A stretch of DNA of 56,993 bases, from positions 1 to 56,993 of the forward strand of contig JADHZB010002152.1 of assembly GCA_015657535.1 (NCBI GenBank), in the 5' to 3' direction. This document shows positions 1 to 13,822 of this stretch, one piece after another. The DNA comes from Nephromyces sp. MM_2019 (lineage: Eukaryota > Apicomplexa > Aconoidasida > Nephromycida). Every line of letters starts with the position of its first letter. Position 1 is the stretch's first letter. The translations under genes and the position numbers were made by a program. A model generated the notes under the pieces. The model searched no databases. It saw only the letters and a list, made by a program, of their open reading frames with translations, and was not told the origin of the DNA.

Positions 1-909
1 TATATATATATGTGTATGTGTACATCTTTGTGTGTGTTTTATATACATGTGTCTGCGTAGATATCTATATGTGTGTAAGTATATATATGTATACAATACT
101 TGTATCTATATATATTTGTTAGAGTATATAAATATAGTTAAAACAGCGTAATTTATGAATTTCTGAATTCCTACATAATTCTAGTAATTTATAACCATTT
201 TTGAGTAAAATTTGTTATTGAATAATGATTATAATTAGCCTACTAACCCAATATAATTTCATTGGTATAAAAACATTTCAAAATATTATTCCTCACACAC
301 CCTTTGTATCTATGTTTTATTGGTTTATATATAAATCTAAATTATCTATGTGTACTTGAACTGAAAAACCTCAAAGAAGTTAAATAATAACACACTTTAT
401 AATCATATACACACTAATCAACCCTAAATATATATATATATATATCAAGCAATCATACACAACAACAACACACACTATATACTCTACAATACACATCAAG
501 CAAATACATACAACTCTCATCATCAAAACTTAACCCCATCACACACATACTGTACCTATCAACTGTTTTACAGATAATACACACACGCTGTACTTATAAA
601 CCTTACTTCACAAACTACCTACCAAGCTGAGGCACACTGCCCATTACACAAACTATACCCTTCAACCTCAACCTTATTACACACACAATCCACACACCTA
701 ATTCATTAAACACATATTAAAACACTAAATCCATTACATTTACCTTAAAATACATACATTCTATATAACATACACTCTAAACTACAAAGCACACCACACA
801 CTCTCTACATTTTAAATCACACGACACACTCACTCTCCACACATTCTACATCACATACACAAGACACACACGCACACAACAAACACACACACAGAGGAGC
901 CTCGTTACT
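1..909. other. Left-edge non-coding, CA/TA-rich
   Basis: No exon was recognised on either strand. The first 100 bases are TA/TG microsatellite. From about 400 onward the plus strand is an irregular A/C-rich run of short CACACA blocks leading to the U2A' start codon, so the promoter and 5' UTR of that gene probably lie here. No core promoter element could be identified. Confidence 0.6.
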
Positions 910-1592
910 ATGAGGATTACAGTCGAATTAATAGCTCAGGCTACACAGGGCTTAAATCCTGTGCACGATTACACACTTAACCTCAGAGGTATTTTAATTT
1001 TTTGTTCTGGGATGTTTATAATGTGTGTGTGTGTACACATTATGTTTTAATAGCCCTTTTTTTCTGGTTATATAGATGTTTATTGTGTCTCTGATTTATA
1101 CATTTTCACTATGTATGTTTCTGTGTGTGGCTTATACACATTTGATTACTATGTATTGTGTGTGTGATTAATAATTACTTATTACTGTGTATATCAATAT
1201 TCTGTGTGTGTGTATGATTTACGGATGTCAAATCAAATATTGTGTGTAAGATACACACCATTGATATCATGGGAGATCTCTCCATGAAAAAGTACACTGT
1301 TTAGAGCTATACAACAACTCCAAGTATACACATTTCTATACACACACAACACTAGACAACCTCATATATGGTTCATTATATTTATATAAAATTATTAACA
1401 AATTTTGACCTATACACATTTGATTTATTTCAAAAATTATCTATTTAGGCTACAAAATTTCAACAATCGAAAATTTGGGGGCTACACAAGACTTCTTTGA
1501 GTGTATTGACTTGAGTGACAATGAAATTATTAGATTAACAAATTTCCCACCACTCCAACGTTTACGCACATTGGTATACATACACACACACA

Positions 1593-1654
<62 letters not shown>

Positions 1655-1800
1655 ATGATGCACATACAAATTTGTATGAATATAATTACACACACATATA
1701 TCTACATCTAGCTAAAGACATACATATATTCTATATCCTTGCTAAAGATGCATATACAACACAAACACATATCTATATATATTTTAAGGGTACACAAACA

Positions 1801-1834
<34 letters not shown>

Positions 1835-4156
1835 TACGCAATTTTTGTTTATAAATTTACTTTTACACATTTTATTTTTATCTTACACACAAGGTCCTCA
1901 CAAATAATCGTATTTCTAGAATTGACCCAAATATCTTCAAATCTTTACCTAACTTAACTTCTTTAATTCTTACCAATAATAAGGTATAATAAGTGTGCTT
2001 ACACACATAATTATAAGATGCACACATTAATTTTTTTTCATTTACACACACTTTATATAGCTTACACAAAATTGTTATTATTGCTTAACGCATACAGTCA
2101 TATACACATTTACATTCTTGGAATACACACAGAAAATTTACATATTCTCATCACTGGCTTACAGTCACTTTTATATAGTTTACACACTAATCTCCTAAGC
2201 ATACACACTAATCTCCTAAGCATACACACTTTATACAGTTTGCACACTAATATCCTTAGCATACACACACTTAATATAGCTTAAACCCTAACTCTCTTGG
2301 ACTACACACACTCTTAAATGTTACACATACATTACACAGTTTGCACATTAATTTTCTTGGCTTATACACACTCTTTAACATTTACACATTTATTTTTTGT
2401 TTATTATAAATTGTTATCAGATTGAACGCCTTGTGGACCTGAAACCTATATTTCAAAGTTTGTTTATATTCTTACACACAATATCCCAATATACAAACAA
2501 CATATAACACACACATATCCATGTATTTACACCCTCATACACACACACTAATATAAGTAAATATATATATATATATATGTTTATAAATCACAGTAATACC
2601 GTAAACACACACAGACATATATATATATCTATATATATTTGTAAGAATCAAAATCAAGAATAACACACTATATAATATATATACAAACACCCAAAAACCA
2701 CAATTTAACACATTACATATACTCACACACACCAAAACAATACAGAATAGCACACTATATGTACACTCACACACCAAAATAAATTATTTGTATTTTTAGG
2801 TAAAAAATTGACTCATATGAGCTTGGTAGACAATCCTATCACTGTGTAAGTTTTCTTTTACTGTGATTTGTGTGTGTATATATTCATGTGTTTATAAACA
2901 AGCATATCAACATATATGTGTACGTATACACATTTTGGTGTGCATATAAAACATATTTTTTTGATGTGTATTTAAAGCCTATCAAGTATGTGTATATTAT
3001 AGACACATCAAATATGTGCGTATACATCGAATGTGTGTGTGTTTAATACACATCAAATATCTATGTATATAAAACGACCCAAATGTGTGTGATATTTAGC
3101 TCCCCTGTTTACCGTTCCTTTGTTATTGCAAATGTGTGTACACTCAAAATGTTTGATTTCAAACGTGTAAGGCCAATTGAGCTTGATGAGGCTAAGAAAT
3201 TCGTTGAATTACACCCTGAATTAAATCAAGAGGATGGTGAGACACACACACACGCACAATTGTATTATGTAGCTTATTGAATAAACTCAATTATATTTTC
3301 TACACATTTCCTGAATGTACACAAATGTGTTGAAATACACACATTACACACATATATCCATATTCTGTACACATGTAAGTACACCCCAGAGTTTACTACT
3401 TGTTTCTATACACACACATTTGTGTCTATTTAATAAATATATATATACATAACACATTGTGTGTATTATTCATTTATATTCATTTAATAAGCATACATAT
3501 ATATTACACATATTAAACATATTTTGTGTGTGTGTATATATACTCAGGTGTAAGCAACAATGCACACACCAAACCTGCAAAAACAAACGAAACATCTTCC
3601 CCAGCAGAAATGGAGAAATTGAAGGTATTTAACAATTTATTTAAACATATATATATATATATATATATACCTATTTTTATGTGTGTATTTGTAAATATAT
3701 ATAATTTTGTAAAATTTTATGTGTGTATATTCAATGCCAATTTACATGTTATCAACATCTGTGTGTATTTTAAAAACTTACATATTCCTTATTATATATA
3801 TGTGTGTATATACAAGCATAAATGCTCTACAGTTATATATTTATATCTCCCTATATGATTCACATTACTCACCCACTATATACTACACCCCTAACACACA
3901 CACCCCTACTACATACACCCCTACTACATACACCCCTACTACATACACACTATACTCACAGCATATTCATCCACACTCCATACACACTACGCACACAAAC
4001 AGAGCACATACATACACACACACAGAGCACATATACACACACACACAAAGCACATACACACATACCTCACCCAACTACACACGTACACATCACACACACA
4101 CACATTACACACACACACATTACACACACACACACACATCACACACTCACACACAT

Positions 4157-4189
<33 letters not shown>

Positions 4190-4507
4190 CACACACACAC
4201 ATTACACACACACACACACATCACATACACACACACACATCACACACACACACACATCATACACACACACACATCATACACACACACACATCATACACAC
4301 ACATTACACACACACACACACATTACACACACACACACACATTACACACACACACACACATCACACACACACACACACATCACACACACACATCACACAC
4401 ACACACACACATCACACACACACACACACATCACACACACACATCACACACACACACATTACACACACACACACACATTACACACACACACACACACCAC
4501 ACACACA

Positions 4508-4561
<54 letters not shown>

Positions 4562-4724
4562 ACAGAGCACACACACATACATACAAATTATGAATGTGTA
4601 GATGGAAATTTCACAAGCTACAACTATCGAAGAAACATCTAATTTAGAAAAATTATATAACACAAAACTACTTGAAATGCAAAACAACAAACCAACTGTT
4701 GAAATTAATAGCCAGGAGGATTAG
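910..4724 (+). CDS. SNRPA1: U2 snRNP A' protein (leucine-rich repeat)
   Basis: Spliceosome component that pairs with U2B'' on U2 snRNA stem-loop IV in the nucleus. I read eight exons: 910-988, 1449-1573, 1894-1983, 2421-2457, 2800-2845, 3100-3236, 3548-3624 and 4602-4724. They join in phase to 237 residues ending in TAG, close to the usual size of about 255. The N-terminus MRITVELIAQATQGLNP, then GYKISTIENLGATQDFFECI, the LRR segments LTNNRISRIDPNIFKSLPNL and LILTNNK, and the cap YRSFVIANVCTLKMFDF match the family in order. The C-terminal 65 residues are polar and diverged, as is usual. Introns 2 and 7 carry long CA arrays. Intron 1 and intron 7 begin TG-rich and end CA-rich. The exon 4/5 junction (donor GTTTGT) is the least certain. 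Identification is secure; exact boundaries are inferred. Confidence 0.93.
1579..1652. repeat. (CA)n microsatellite in U2A' intron 2
   Basis: Nearly pure CA dinucleotide run with a few ACAT interruptions, starting a few bases after the donor site at 1574. It is intronic: reading frames through it give only Thr-His or Cys-Val repeats. Confidence 0.95.
2177..2240. repeat. Short tandem repeat in U2A' intron 3
   Basis: A unit of about 24 bases containing CTAATCTCCTAAGCATACACA is present twice and then in a degenerate third copy. It is a minisatellite private to this intron. Confidence 0.7.
3880..4560. repeat. Long compound CA array in U2A' intron 7
   Basis: About 680 bases of CA dinucleotides broken at fairly regular spacing by ACAT, ATTAC or ATCAC, preceded by a run of CCCCTACTACATACA units. 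It fills the 3' two-thirds of the last intron and ends about 40 bases before the acceptor at 4601. Open frames through it are repeat shadows (Thr/His on plus, Cys/Val on minus). Confidence 0.95.
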
Positions 4725-6437
4725 TTTACACACACAATATGATTGATTATAAATGAATTTAATGATTACACATGTGATAGGTTTAATCTTAATCATTGTG
4801 TGTGTGTGTATATGTATGTGTGTGTGTGTAATTATGTGTGTCTAATTATACAATGAATTATTTCTTCTCAAATTAGAGGATGATATAGGTGTGTGTGTGT
4901 TTAGAAATACATTATTTTTTTTATATTTTTTTTTACAATTTCCACACATTTAATTGAGATTTCATTCGATTTAACCAATTTACACATTTTGTCGTAAAAC
5001 TAATTTTGAGAAATAAAACACACACACACACACATATATATATGATACAACTTCTTATAAACCATATGAACTCTTTAAATATTTATTTATTTCAATAAAC
5101 TATATACATCATTCCTTTAAATTATTCACATTCACATTGTGTTATATATCTCAATATATATGCACACGCACACACAAACACATAAAATCATGTTATATAT
5201 TTATATATATACACAAATAACTCTTAAGGATGGATAATCTAAATGTGTATAGATCAAAATTAAAAAATAAATAATTCATATTTTGAAATTTTACACATTT
5301 TTATACAATTACACAATATCAATGGCTTTATACACATATTTACAATTTATTATAATGTGTAAAATATTTAAAATGTGTAAAAATTACAAACTTTCAGTAA
5401 TTTTACAATCCTATTAATCATATAATAAAATGTGTGTATAAAATAAGAATTTTTGCTAACTTTACACACTTACTGATCATTCAATACGAATATATAAAAA
5501 CGTTAAAGTAAAACAATTTAAGTACACATTCTCTTAATTTCTAACTTTAATATATACACACAAAAATGTGTAAAAGATTAAAACAATTAAAAAACATGCA
5601 TTAGTGTACACTATGAACTCTGTGCTATTTAATATTAGAAATTATACACACATTTTTTTATATCAAATTTTGCACACACACTGCACACAAGGAACAAAAC
5701 ACACCCACACACATTTTTACAATTTGATTGTTTTAATTTGCTTCACCATTAGACACACATACTAGACATATTTTAATGTGTACATTACCTACTTTATACA
5801 CATTGTATACATTGCACACAGTTACATACACTACACCCATTGCACACAGTCTAAATTCAATACATCTAATACACCATACATAATACTCTATATACTTGAA
5901 ATATACTACACTCTGATATAGATAAATACAGAAATTATACACACACACATTTATATATATACATACACAGACATATACACATTATACTTATCAAATCAAA
6001 CTTAGATACCCAAATATACATACACACGAATAAGTACACTATTAAGCAAACAAATACACACGGACACACACACACACATCAAACACACACACACATCACA
6101 CACACACATTAAACACACACACACAAATACTCACACAACGCACATACACAGAGCACACCTAAACACACACACACATTACACACACACTCATAAATACTCA
6201 TACAAAGCACACACACAAAGCGCACAGACACACAGACACCCACGGACTCCCACAGACATACACGGACACCCACAGACACACACGGACACCCACAGACATA
6301 CACACACACTCACAGACACACACACTCACAGACACACACAGACATACACACTCACAGATACACACAGACACACACACACACACTATATATAGAGGAGCGA
6401 TTTTACATACACACACAATTTTTATATTTTTATAATA
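4725..6437. other. Intergenic, U2A' to HROB-like gene
   Basis: AT-rich with scattered TG and CA tracts and, at 6060-6400, a 340-base CA-rich array with CAGA and CCCACGGA interruptions directly upstream of the next start codon. I found no exon with plausible splice signals on either strand. Confidence 0.6.
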
Positions 6438-9400
6438 ATGCTTTCTGCATTCAAATCTTCATCGTTTGCAGGTCAATATTTATCTCAGAAAAACGAACAA
6501 TCAAACAATGTAGATTTCAAGGTAAATATGTGTGTGTAAAATGTATGTGTAAAATGTGTGTTGAATTTATGTAAAACGTGTATAAAACATGTGCAAAATG
6601 TGTATAAAACGTGCGCAAAAAGTGTGTAAAGTGTGTATAAAACGTGTGCAAAAAGCGTGTAAAATGTGTGTAAAGTGTTTATAATATTTGTTTGTATAAT
6701 TTGTGTAATTTTGGTGTGTAAAATATGTGTATTGTATGCTTTAAATGTGTATATGATGTATGTTTAAAATGTGTGTGTAACACATGTACAATTCGTGTGT
6801 ATAATATGTGTGCACCCTGTGTGTAAAATGGGGTATAACATTTGTGTATGATATGTATATATATTGTAAACATAAAATGTGTATAATGTGTGAATATAAT
6901 AAATGTGTACACTATGAGTGCATTATATATATGTCAATTATATGTACTATGTATAGAATTTGTGAATATCGTGTACAATATGTATATTACAAGCTTTCAT
7001 TATGTGTGTATAATATTGATAGACATCATGTTTACAATATTTATGTAAAGTGTGTATAATGTGTGTGAGATGTATGTATGTGAAATGTGTATAATATGTA
7101 TGTATTAAAATATGTATATACAAAATATGATTATTATGCTTTTAATTTTTAGATGTGTGTGTTTAGTGTGTGAAATTTATATCAAATTTATTTCAAATTT
7201 TCAGTCAGATGATAGCCACACATTTTTTCAAGAAAAGTCATATAATTACAATAAGTTTGTCAAATTTATAATTTTTATTTACACATTTAAACTAATTTTA
7301 CTCTTTAAGATATATACACACACTTTTAAGATATACACATATTTTAAGAGTTCTTAAATATATATACATCTTTATCATACACACAGATACATTTAGATAA
7401 TTCAAAACATACACACCCACATTTTTAAACACTTTATAAACACACACACCCTCACATTTCAAGACATTTTTTAAACACACACATATACACACATTCTGAA
7501 AACCTTAAAACATGCACACACATTTTCTGAATACTTTAAAACATGCACACCCACATTTTTAAACGCTTTAAAACATACACACACACATTTTTAAACATAC
7601 ACATACACATTTTTAAACACTTTGAAACATACACACACATTTTTATAGTTTAACACCGAGACGCACAAACTCAAAGGAGAGTGACACTGACGATTTATCA
7701 AATTCTCAAAATCCTCGTACTCCCACTGTAAAATAATATATGTTTTTAAAATGTGTGTGTAAAAATGTGTGTGTGAAAATGTGTGTGTGTAAAAGTGTGT
7801 GTGAGAATGTGTGTGTGTAAAAATGTGTGTGTAAGACTCACTTTAATTTAATTGAGAAATACACACAATAATATACACAGATAATTTATATACACGCATT
7901 TATAAATTAGATCCTTAATATCATTACAATAAAAACACACACACATATATATACACATACAAAGTATTATACATCATAATCTTTATATACACACACATAT
8001 ATACAAGTTTTATATATATCATCATCGTTATATATACACACAGACATACAAATTATTATACATCATAGTCTTTATACACACGCACATATATACAAATTTT
8101 CTATATATCATCATCATTATATATACACACACATCTACAAACTTTGATACATTACACACACATATACACACACACATACACACACACACACATACACATA
8201 CTCACGCATATATATATTTATATAGTATAATTATGATTTCCCCCCCAAATCTACCCTGCAACTTTCTACTCCCCTTCGATTTTCTTCAATAAAACAAATA
8301 CACACAAAAAAACAAACAAAACTCCTCCCAGGCCCTGCCAGAAAATTTATAAATTCATCAAAACAATCTACACACAAAAGGTCAAAACATTGAAATTTGG
8401 ATATTATTTATAATAATTTTTATTTATTATTTTTATACACACACACATACACATACACTAGGAAATTTTAGATATATCTACATACAAAAAGAAAATTATA
8501 GATATATTATAATATTCATTTGTTACACACATAGAATAAAAATTTTGAATACATTTTAAACATTGGATTATATTACTCACACACACATACACACATACAC
8601 ACACACACACACACATACACACATACACACATACACACACATAAACACACACACACACACATACACACACATACACATACACACACACATACATACACAC
8701 ACATACATTCACACACACACACATACATACACATACACACACACGTATATACACACACACAAACATACACAGACATACACACACACGTATATACATACAC
8801 ACATACAAGCAAAGTTTTCATCTTTTTTTTTTCATCTATAAATATATCACTTACACCAGACATTTATAAACTATATATGATCTACACATACAGTATACTA
8901 AATTAATTTAATACACAAAAAACATTAAATTGATTTACACACACTTGATCAAATCATACATATAACCCTCATAAAACATTCCAACACACATATACTTGGA
9001 AATATAATAGATTTATAAACATATAAAACCATTACACATACAAAACTAAAAATACAACATACAACCCTAAAGATATAATAAATATACACACACCTCTTCA
9101 CAATATATATATATAAACATACATGTCTAAACAATTAATATACACACACCTCTACACAATATATATACACACATCTCTAAACAATTAATATACACACATC
9201 TCTACACAATATATATACACACATCTCTAAACAATTAATATACACACATCTCTAATCAATCTATATATATACACATCTCTAAACAGTATGTATATATATA
9301 TACATCTCTAATCAATCTATATATATACACATCTCTAAACAGTATATATATATATATATACCTCTAAACAATATATATAGCCAAACCTCTATGAAAATTT

Positions 9401-9440
9401 ATATTTAATATAATAAAGATAGATAAATACATATATTTAT

Positions 9441-9479
<39 letters not shown>

Positions 9480-9720
9480 GGGAGTTATCCAATTTATTTT
9501 TATCACAATCCCCCAATATCGAAATTTCAAGCCAAACTGATAACACACTCATTTCATTTGATAAAGGCCTATCACAACATGGCTCTTGGTTGTGTGCATT
9601 ACTTATTCTTGAACTCCCTATAGATGGTTACTACATACACACATATATATGAGCGTACACACATATATATATATATACATATATATATGGATGTACACAC
9701 ACACATCTACATATGAATGT

Positions 9721-9757
<37 letters not shown>

Positions 9758-12700
9758 TGTACACACACACGTATATAATGATATACACACACATAGATAA
9801 ATGGATATACATACACATGTATATGGATGTACACACACACATATATAGTGATCTATACACACATATATTTATTATGATATACATGCACATATATATATTT
9901 ATTATGATATACACACATATATATATATAATATGATACATTATATTATGCATAAATGATAATGGATTTGGATCAGAATACACACACTTGAAATTCTTACT
10001 TAAAATTTTTTAAATTTACACACACAATTTTACACACAGAATTCCACCTTGGGCTTAGCCATAAATGCCCCAATCTCCCTTATCAGTAAGTACACACAAA
10101 TTTTTATTTTTATAAAATTTTTTAACAATTTTTATTTATATGAAACAGTTTATCATTTCTATGCCATGAGAGTATACACACAATACTCAATTCTTCATCT
10201 CCCGTCAGAAAGGTAGTCAAGACATACACACACATATATATGTATATGGTGCTTATACACACACATATAAGTATATGGTGATTATACACACATATATAAG
10301 TATATGGTGATTATACACACACATATAAGTATATGGTGATTATACGCACACATATATGTATATAGTTGTCATACACACACTTATATGTATATGGTGACTA
10401 TGCACACATATATATATGTATGGTGGTTATACACACACATATATGCATATAGTTGTCATACACACACTTATATGTATGTAGTATCCATACACACACATAT
10501 ATGTATATAGTTTTCATACACAAGCATATGTTTATATGGTGATTATACACACATATATATATCTATATGTTGACCACCCAATCACGCATATATATACATA
10601 GAGTAGTTAACACACACACACACATAGAGTTGTCAAGCCTCTAGACAATACACATAATAACCTATACACTAATCTATATACTATATATATACAAAAATAG
10701 TTTAAACACACACACACACAGACATAATTTAGACACACACACAAATGATTTAAACACATACACACACATTTACACACACATTTATTTAATTTTTATTTTC
10801 CACAGACAAGCCATTTATTATTATTTGTTAAATCGATCGTTTCAAAGGGCTGTGATCCAATTTTCCTTGTTGCTGTGAGTTTTGTTTGCTGATCTTAGCC
10901 TATTATTTTACACACACACACACACATGCACATATATAAACACCATACACACTGCAACGCACATACACACCCACACACATATACACCCACTTCCGCCTAC
11001 ACACACACATACACACATATATATACACACATATATATAAGTACAAACTCACAAACAGACACACATATATTCGCACACACACACACACAATCAAACACAC
11101 ACACATCTAAACACACACACATACACATACAAACACACACACACATACAAACACACATACACATACAAACACACACACATACAAATACACACACAAACAC
11201 ACACACACACACAATCACACACACACACACACAAACACACACACATACACAAACACACACACACATACACAAACACATACACACATACAAACACACACAC
11301 ACATACACATACAAACACACACACATATAAGCATACACACACACACACATACACATACAAACACACACACACACACATACAAACACACACACACATACAC
11401 ATACAAACACACACACACACACATACAAACACACACACACACACACATACAAACACACACACACACACATACAAACACACACACACATACACATACAAAC
11501 ACACACACACACACATACAAACGCGTACATACACTCGTTAACTTTAAATTGTTCAAATTAGGACCCAACAGGGCAAATGCCTGCGTGTTGTCATCGCTCT
11601 GTTTTTGAAGAGCCTACTTATTACACACAGGCTGGGAGTACACTTATATTAAGAAATGTAATAAATGTGTGTGTAATGTGTTTTAAATTATTTAAAATAT
11701 GTGTGTATAAATTAACTAAGATGTGTGTGTATAAATTAACTAAAATGTGTGTGTGTAAATTAACTAAAATGTGTGTGTATAAATTAACTAAAATGTGTGT
11801 TTATAAATTAACTAAGATGTGTGTATATAAATTAACTAAAATGTGTGTGTAAATTATCTAAAATGTGTGTGTAAATTATCTAAAATGTGTGTGTAAATAT
11901 GTTTCAAATTATTTAAAATGTGTGTGCATATTAAATAAAAAATGTGTAAGATTTGGCATCTGTTATCATTTGGGAGTGTTGTATATATATTTTTAAAATT
12001 TTTGGGATCTAAAATTTTATATAAAGCCTCCTCACAACCTTATGACACACACACACACATACAAGCATATATAAACATTACTTTACAACCCTCTCTAATC
12101 ACTTTTACACACACATTTTTTCATACATGTGACCATCTCTAATCATTGTTAATTTTTATATTTAAAAAATAACTACAGGACATATTTATACACACACAAA
12201 TATACATACATTATTTCTACTTTTACATACACACTTGATTTCTATAAACACTCACGCATAGTTTCCACATACACACACTTGTTTTCTACACACAAATTAT
12301 ATAGTTAAAATTTCTACACACAAATTATATATATATATAATTTTTACACAATCATAGGTAACAAGTTATCGTCCACCCAATACACAACCTTATTTAGTAA
12401 TTACGCCAAGAAATATAGTACGAGTAGGTTGAGTTGTTATTATTGCATATATATATATATATATATATACCACACATTATATAAATCAATTATATAAATA
12501 TTAGCACACACAGACATGAAAGTACATACAAACATAAATATAAATACACATACACATACATACATAAAATATAAACAAATACACACATATATAACAAACA
12601 CAATTATAGCCATTTCCTTAATTGAGTATTTAGTTGATCACTATTTTAGTTAATATGTATGTGTATGTGTTTGTGTGTATTGTTAATTTATATATATCAA

Positions 12701-12982
12701 ATTTATTCAATATAATTTGTGCGTATAGTAAATTAAATTATTTCAAATCTTTTTCATGTGTGTGTGTCAAATGAAGATGTATCAAATTTATTTTATCCAC
12801 ATGTGTGTGTATGTATGATCAATAAATATATTTAATGAGTATGTGTCTATATATATGTGTCTTTCTGTGTGTGTGTGTGTGTAAAACAGTGGCTACCTGC
12901 TAAAATAGTTGACTTAGATTTGAAAATAAAAATTGAAAAACAACACAAAACTTGGGCTGAAAATGAAAATTTTATAAACTAA
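6438..12982 (+). CDS. HROB: HROB-like homologous recombination OB-fold protein
   Basis: HROB (C17orf53/MCM8IP) binds DNA and recruits or activates the MCM8-MCM9 helicase in homologous recombination and interstrand crosslink repair. I read eleven exons: 6438-6521, 7205-7254, 7649-7727, 8226-8380, 9481-9626, 10040-10085, 10149-10212, 10806-10874, 11562-11657, 12358-12423 and 12890-12982. They give 315 residues with every junction in phase. Visible family marks, in order, are a Pro-Gly-Pro-Ala motif (residues 106-109, LLPGPARKF), a downstream Gly-Ser-Trp segment, and an OB-fold beginning near residue 209 ([13 protein letters not shown]). The core [17 protein letters not shown] (from 232) follows, then [11 protein letters not shown] before a short tail. 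The OB core pattern DPTG-x-x-x-x-x-x-H-R is characteristic. It is shorter than animal HROB because the disordered N-terminus is reduced. Introns are long and packed with TG/CA minisatellites. The family match rests on remembered motifs, so I hold it as likely rather than certain. Confidence 0.78.
7500..7640. repeat. Minisatellite in HROB-like intron 2
   Basis: Imperfect units containing TTTTAAACACTTTAAAACATACACACACA repeat about five times, with the CA part of variable length. The array lies directly before the acceptor at 7648. Confidence 0.75.
8578..8805. repeat. CA/CATA array in HROB-like intron 4
   Basis: About 230 bases of (CA)n interrupted by ACAT units. Open frames in this interval are repeat shadows. 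Confidence 0.93.
9070..9375. repeat. ACATCTCTAAACAAT minisatellite, HROB-like intron 4
   Basis: Units built on ACACATCTCTAAACAATTAATAT alternate with units on CTCTACACAATATATATACAC, giving a higher-order period near 48 bases repeated several times. Later copies have drifted to TCTCTAATCAATCTATATATATAC. Confidence 0.8.
10228..10570. repeat. TATATGGTGATTATACACACA minisatellite
   Basis: About eleven units of 28 to 31 bases, each containing ACACACATATATGTATATGG followed by TGATTATA or TTGTCATA, in the intron between exons 7 and 8 of the HROB-like gene. It is private to this intron. Confidence 0.85.
10909..11520. repeat. 600-base CA/CATA array
   Basis: Long CA array with regular ACATACAAAC interruptions, filling almost the entire intron between exons 8 and 9 of the HROB-like gene. 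Large open frames on both strands across it are repeat artefacts. Confidence 0.95.
11695..11935. repeat. AAATTAACTAAAATGTGTGTGTAT tandem repeat
   Basis: About nine units of 20 to 24 bases; the first copies contain AAATTAACTAA and the last AAATTATCTAA, each followed by ATGTGTGTGT. The block occupies the 5' part of the intron after exon 9 of the HROB-like gene. The 3' part of the same intron is CA-rich. Confidence 0.9.
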
Positions 12983-13822
12983 AATTAAAAAAAAATAATT
13001 TTACCCCTCCAAATTTACCTTAAAGTATATTTTAGGATATATATATATGTGTGTGTATTGCGTTGTGTGTGTGTATTATGTTGTGTGTGTGCGTGTATTA
13101 CGTTGTGTGTGTGTGTGTGTATTACGTTGTTTGTGCGTGTGTGTATTACGTTACGTTGTTTGTGTGTGCGTGTATTACGTTGTGTGTGTGTGTGTGTATT
13201 ACGTTGTGTGTGTGTGTGTGTATTACGTTGTGTGTGTGTGTGTGTATTACGTTGTGTGTGTGTATATATGTGTTTATGTATTGCGTTGTGTGTATTTATT
13301 GAGTTTTGTGTGCGTATTGCGATGTGTATATGTATTGCGTTGTGTATATGCATTGCGTTGTGTGTGTGTATTGCGTTGTGTGTGTGCATTGCGTTGTGTG
13401 TGTATTGTCTTGTGAATATATACAATTGTGAGCATATGTATGTATGTGTTTTTCAATAAAAGGATTATATATGTGTGAATTCCAATGTGAAAAGTGTACA
13501 AGTTGTTTACTATATATAGATTTGTGTATATATTTACACATAATTATTTTCCAACAAAGTCTAAAAGTATATAGAGAAGTTTCTCTTATATGATAGATGT
13601 GTTTGTGTGCCTTTAAAAATAATATATATATATATATCTAATTAATAATATGCGTTTTATATATTAAGAAATTATAATAAATACAAAAAAAAATTGATAG
13701 ACAACAAATTTCAAAACACACATTTTTTTTCTCGAGTGTAATACATACATCTTTATATAATATTTATACACAATTTTATGTTTTAACAAAATATTAATAT
13801 AAGGTTATTTGATTTACACACT
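12983..13822. other. Convergent intergenic region with TG minisatellite
   Basis: Lies between the 3' ends of the HROB-like gene (+) and the membrane-protein gene (-). At 13047-13405 a minisatellite of TGTGTGTGTGTATTACGTTG-type units (later ATTGCGTTG) occupies 360 bases. The rest is featureless AT-rich DNA. Both 3' UTRs must lie here; no hairpin or obvious cleavage signal was distinguished. Confidence 0.7.

Noticed and set aside
3719..4642. 307-codon and 259-codon open frames of Thr/His repeats
   Set aside because: They read through the CA array of U2A' intron 7; the true coding frame skips this interval by GT-AG splicing.
10926..11568. Large Cys/Val and Thr/His frames on both strands
   Set aside because: Translation of a CA/CATA microsatellite inside an HROB-like intron.
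13015..13541. Several 75-136 codon frames on both strands
   Set aside because: Translation of the TGTGTATTACGTTG minisatellite between two convergent genes.
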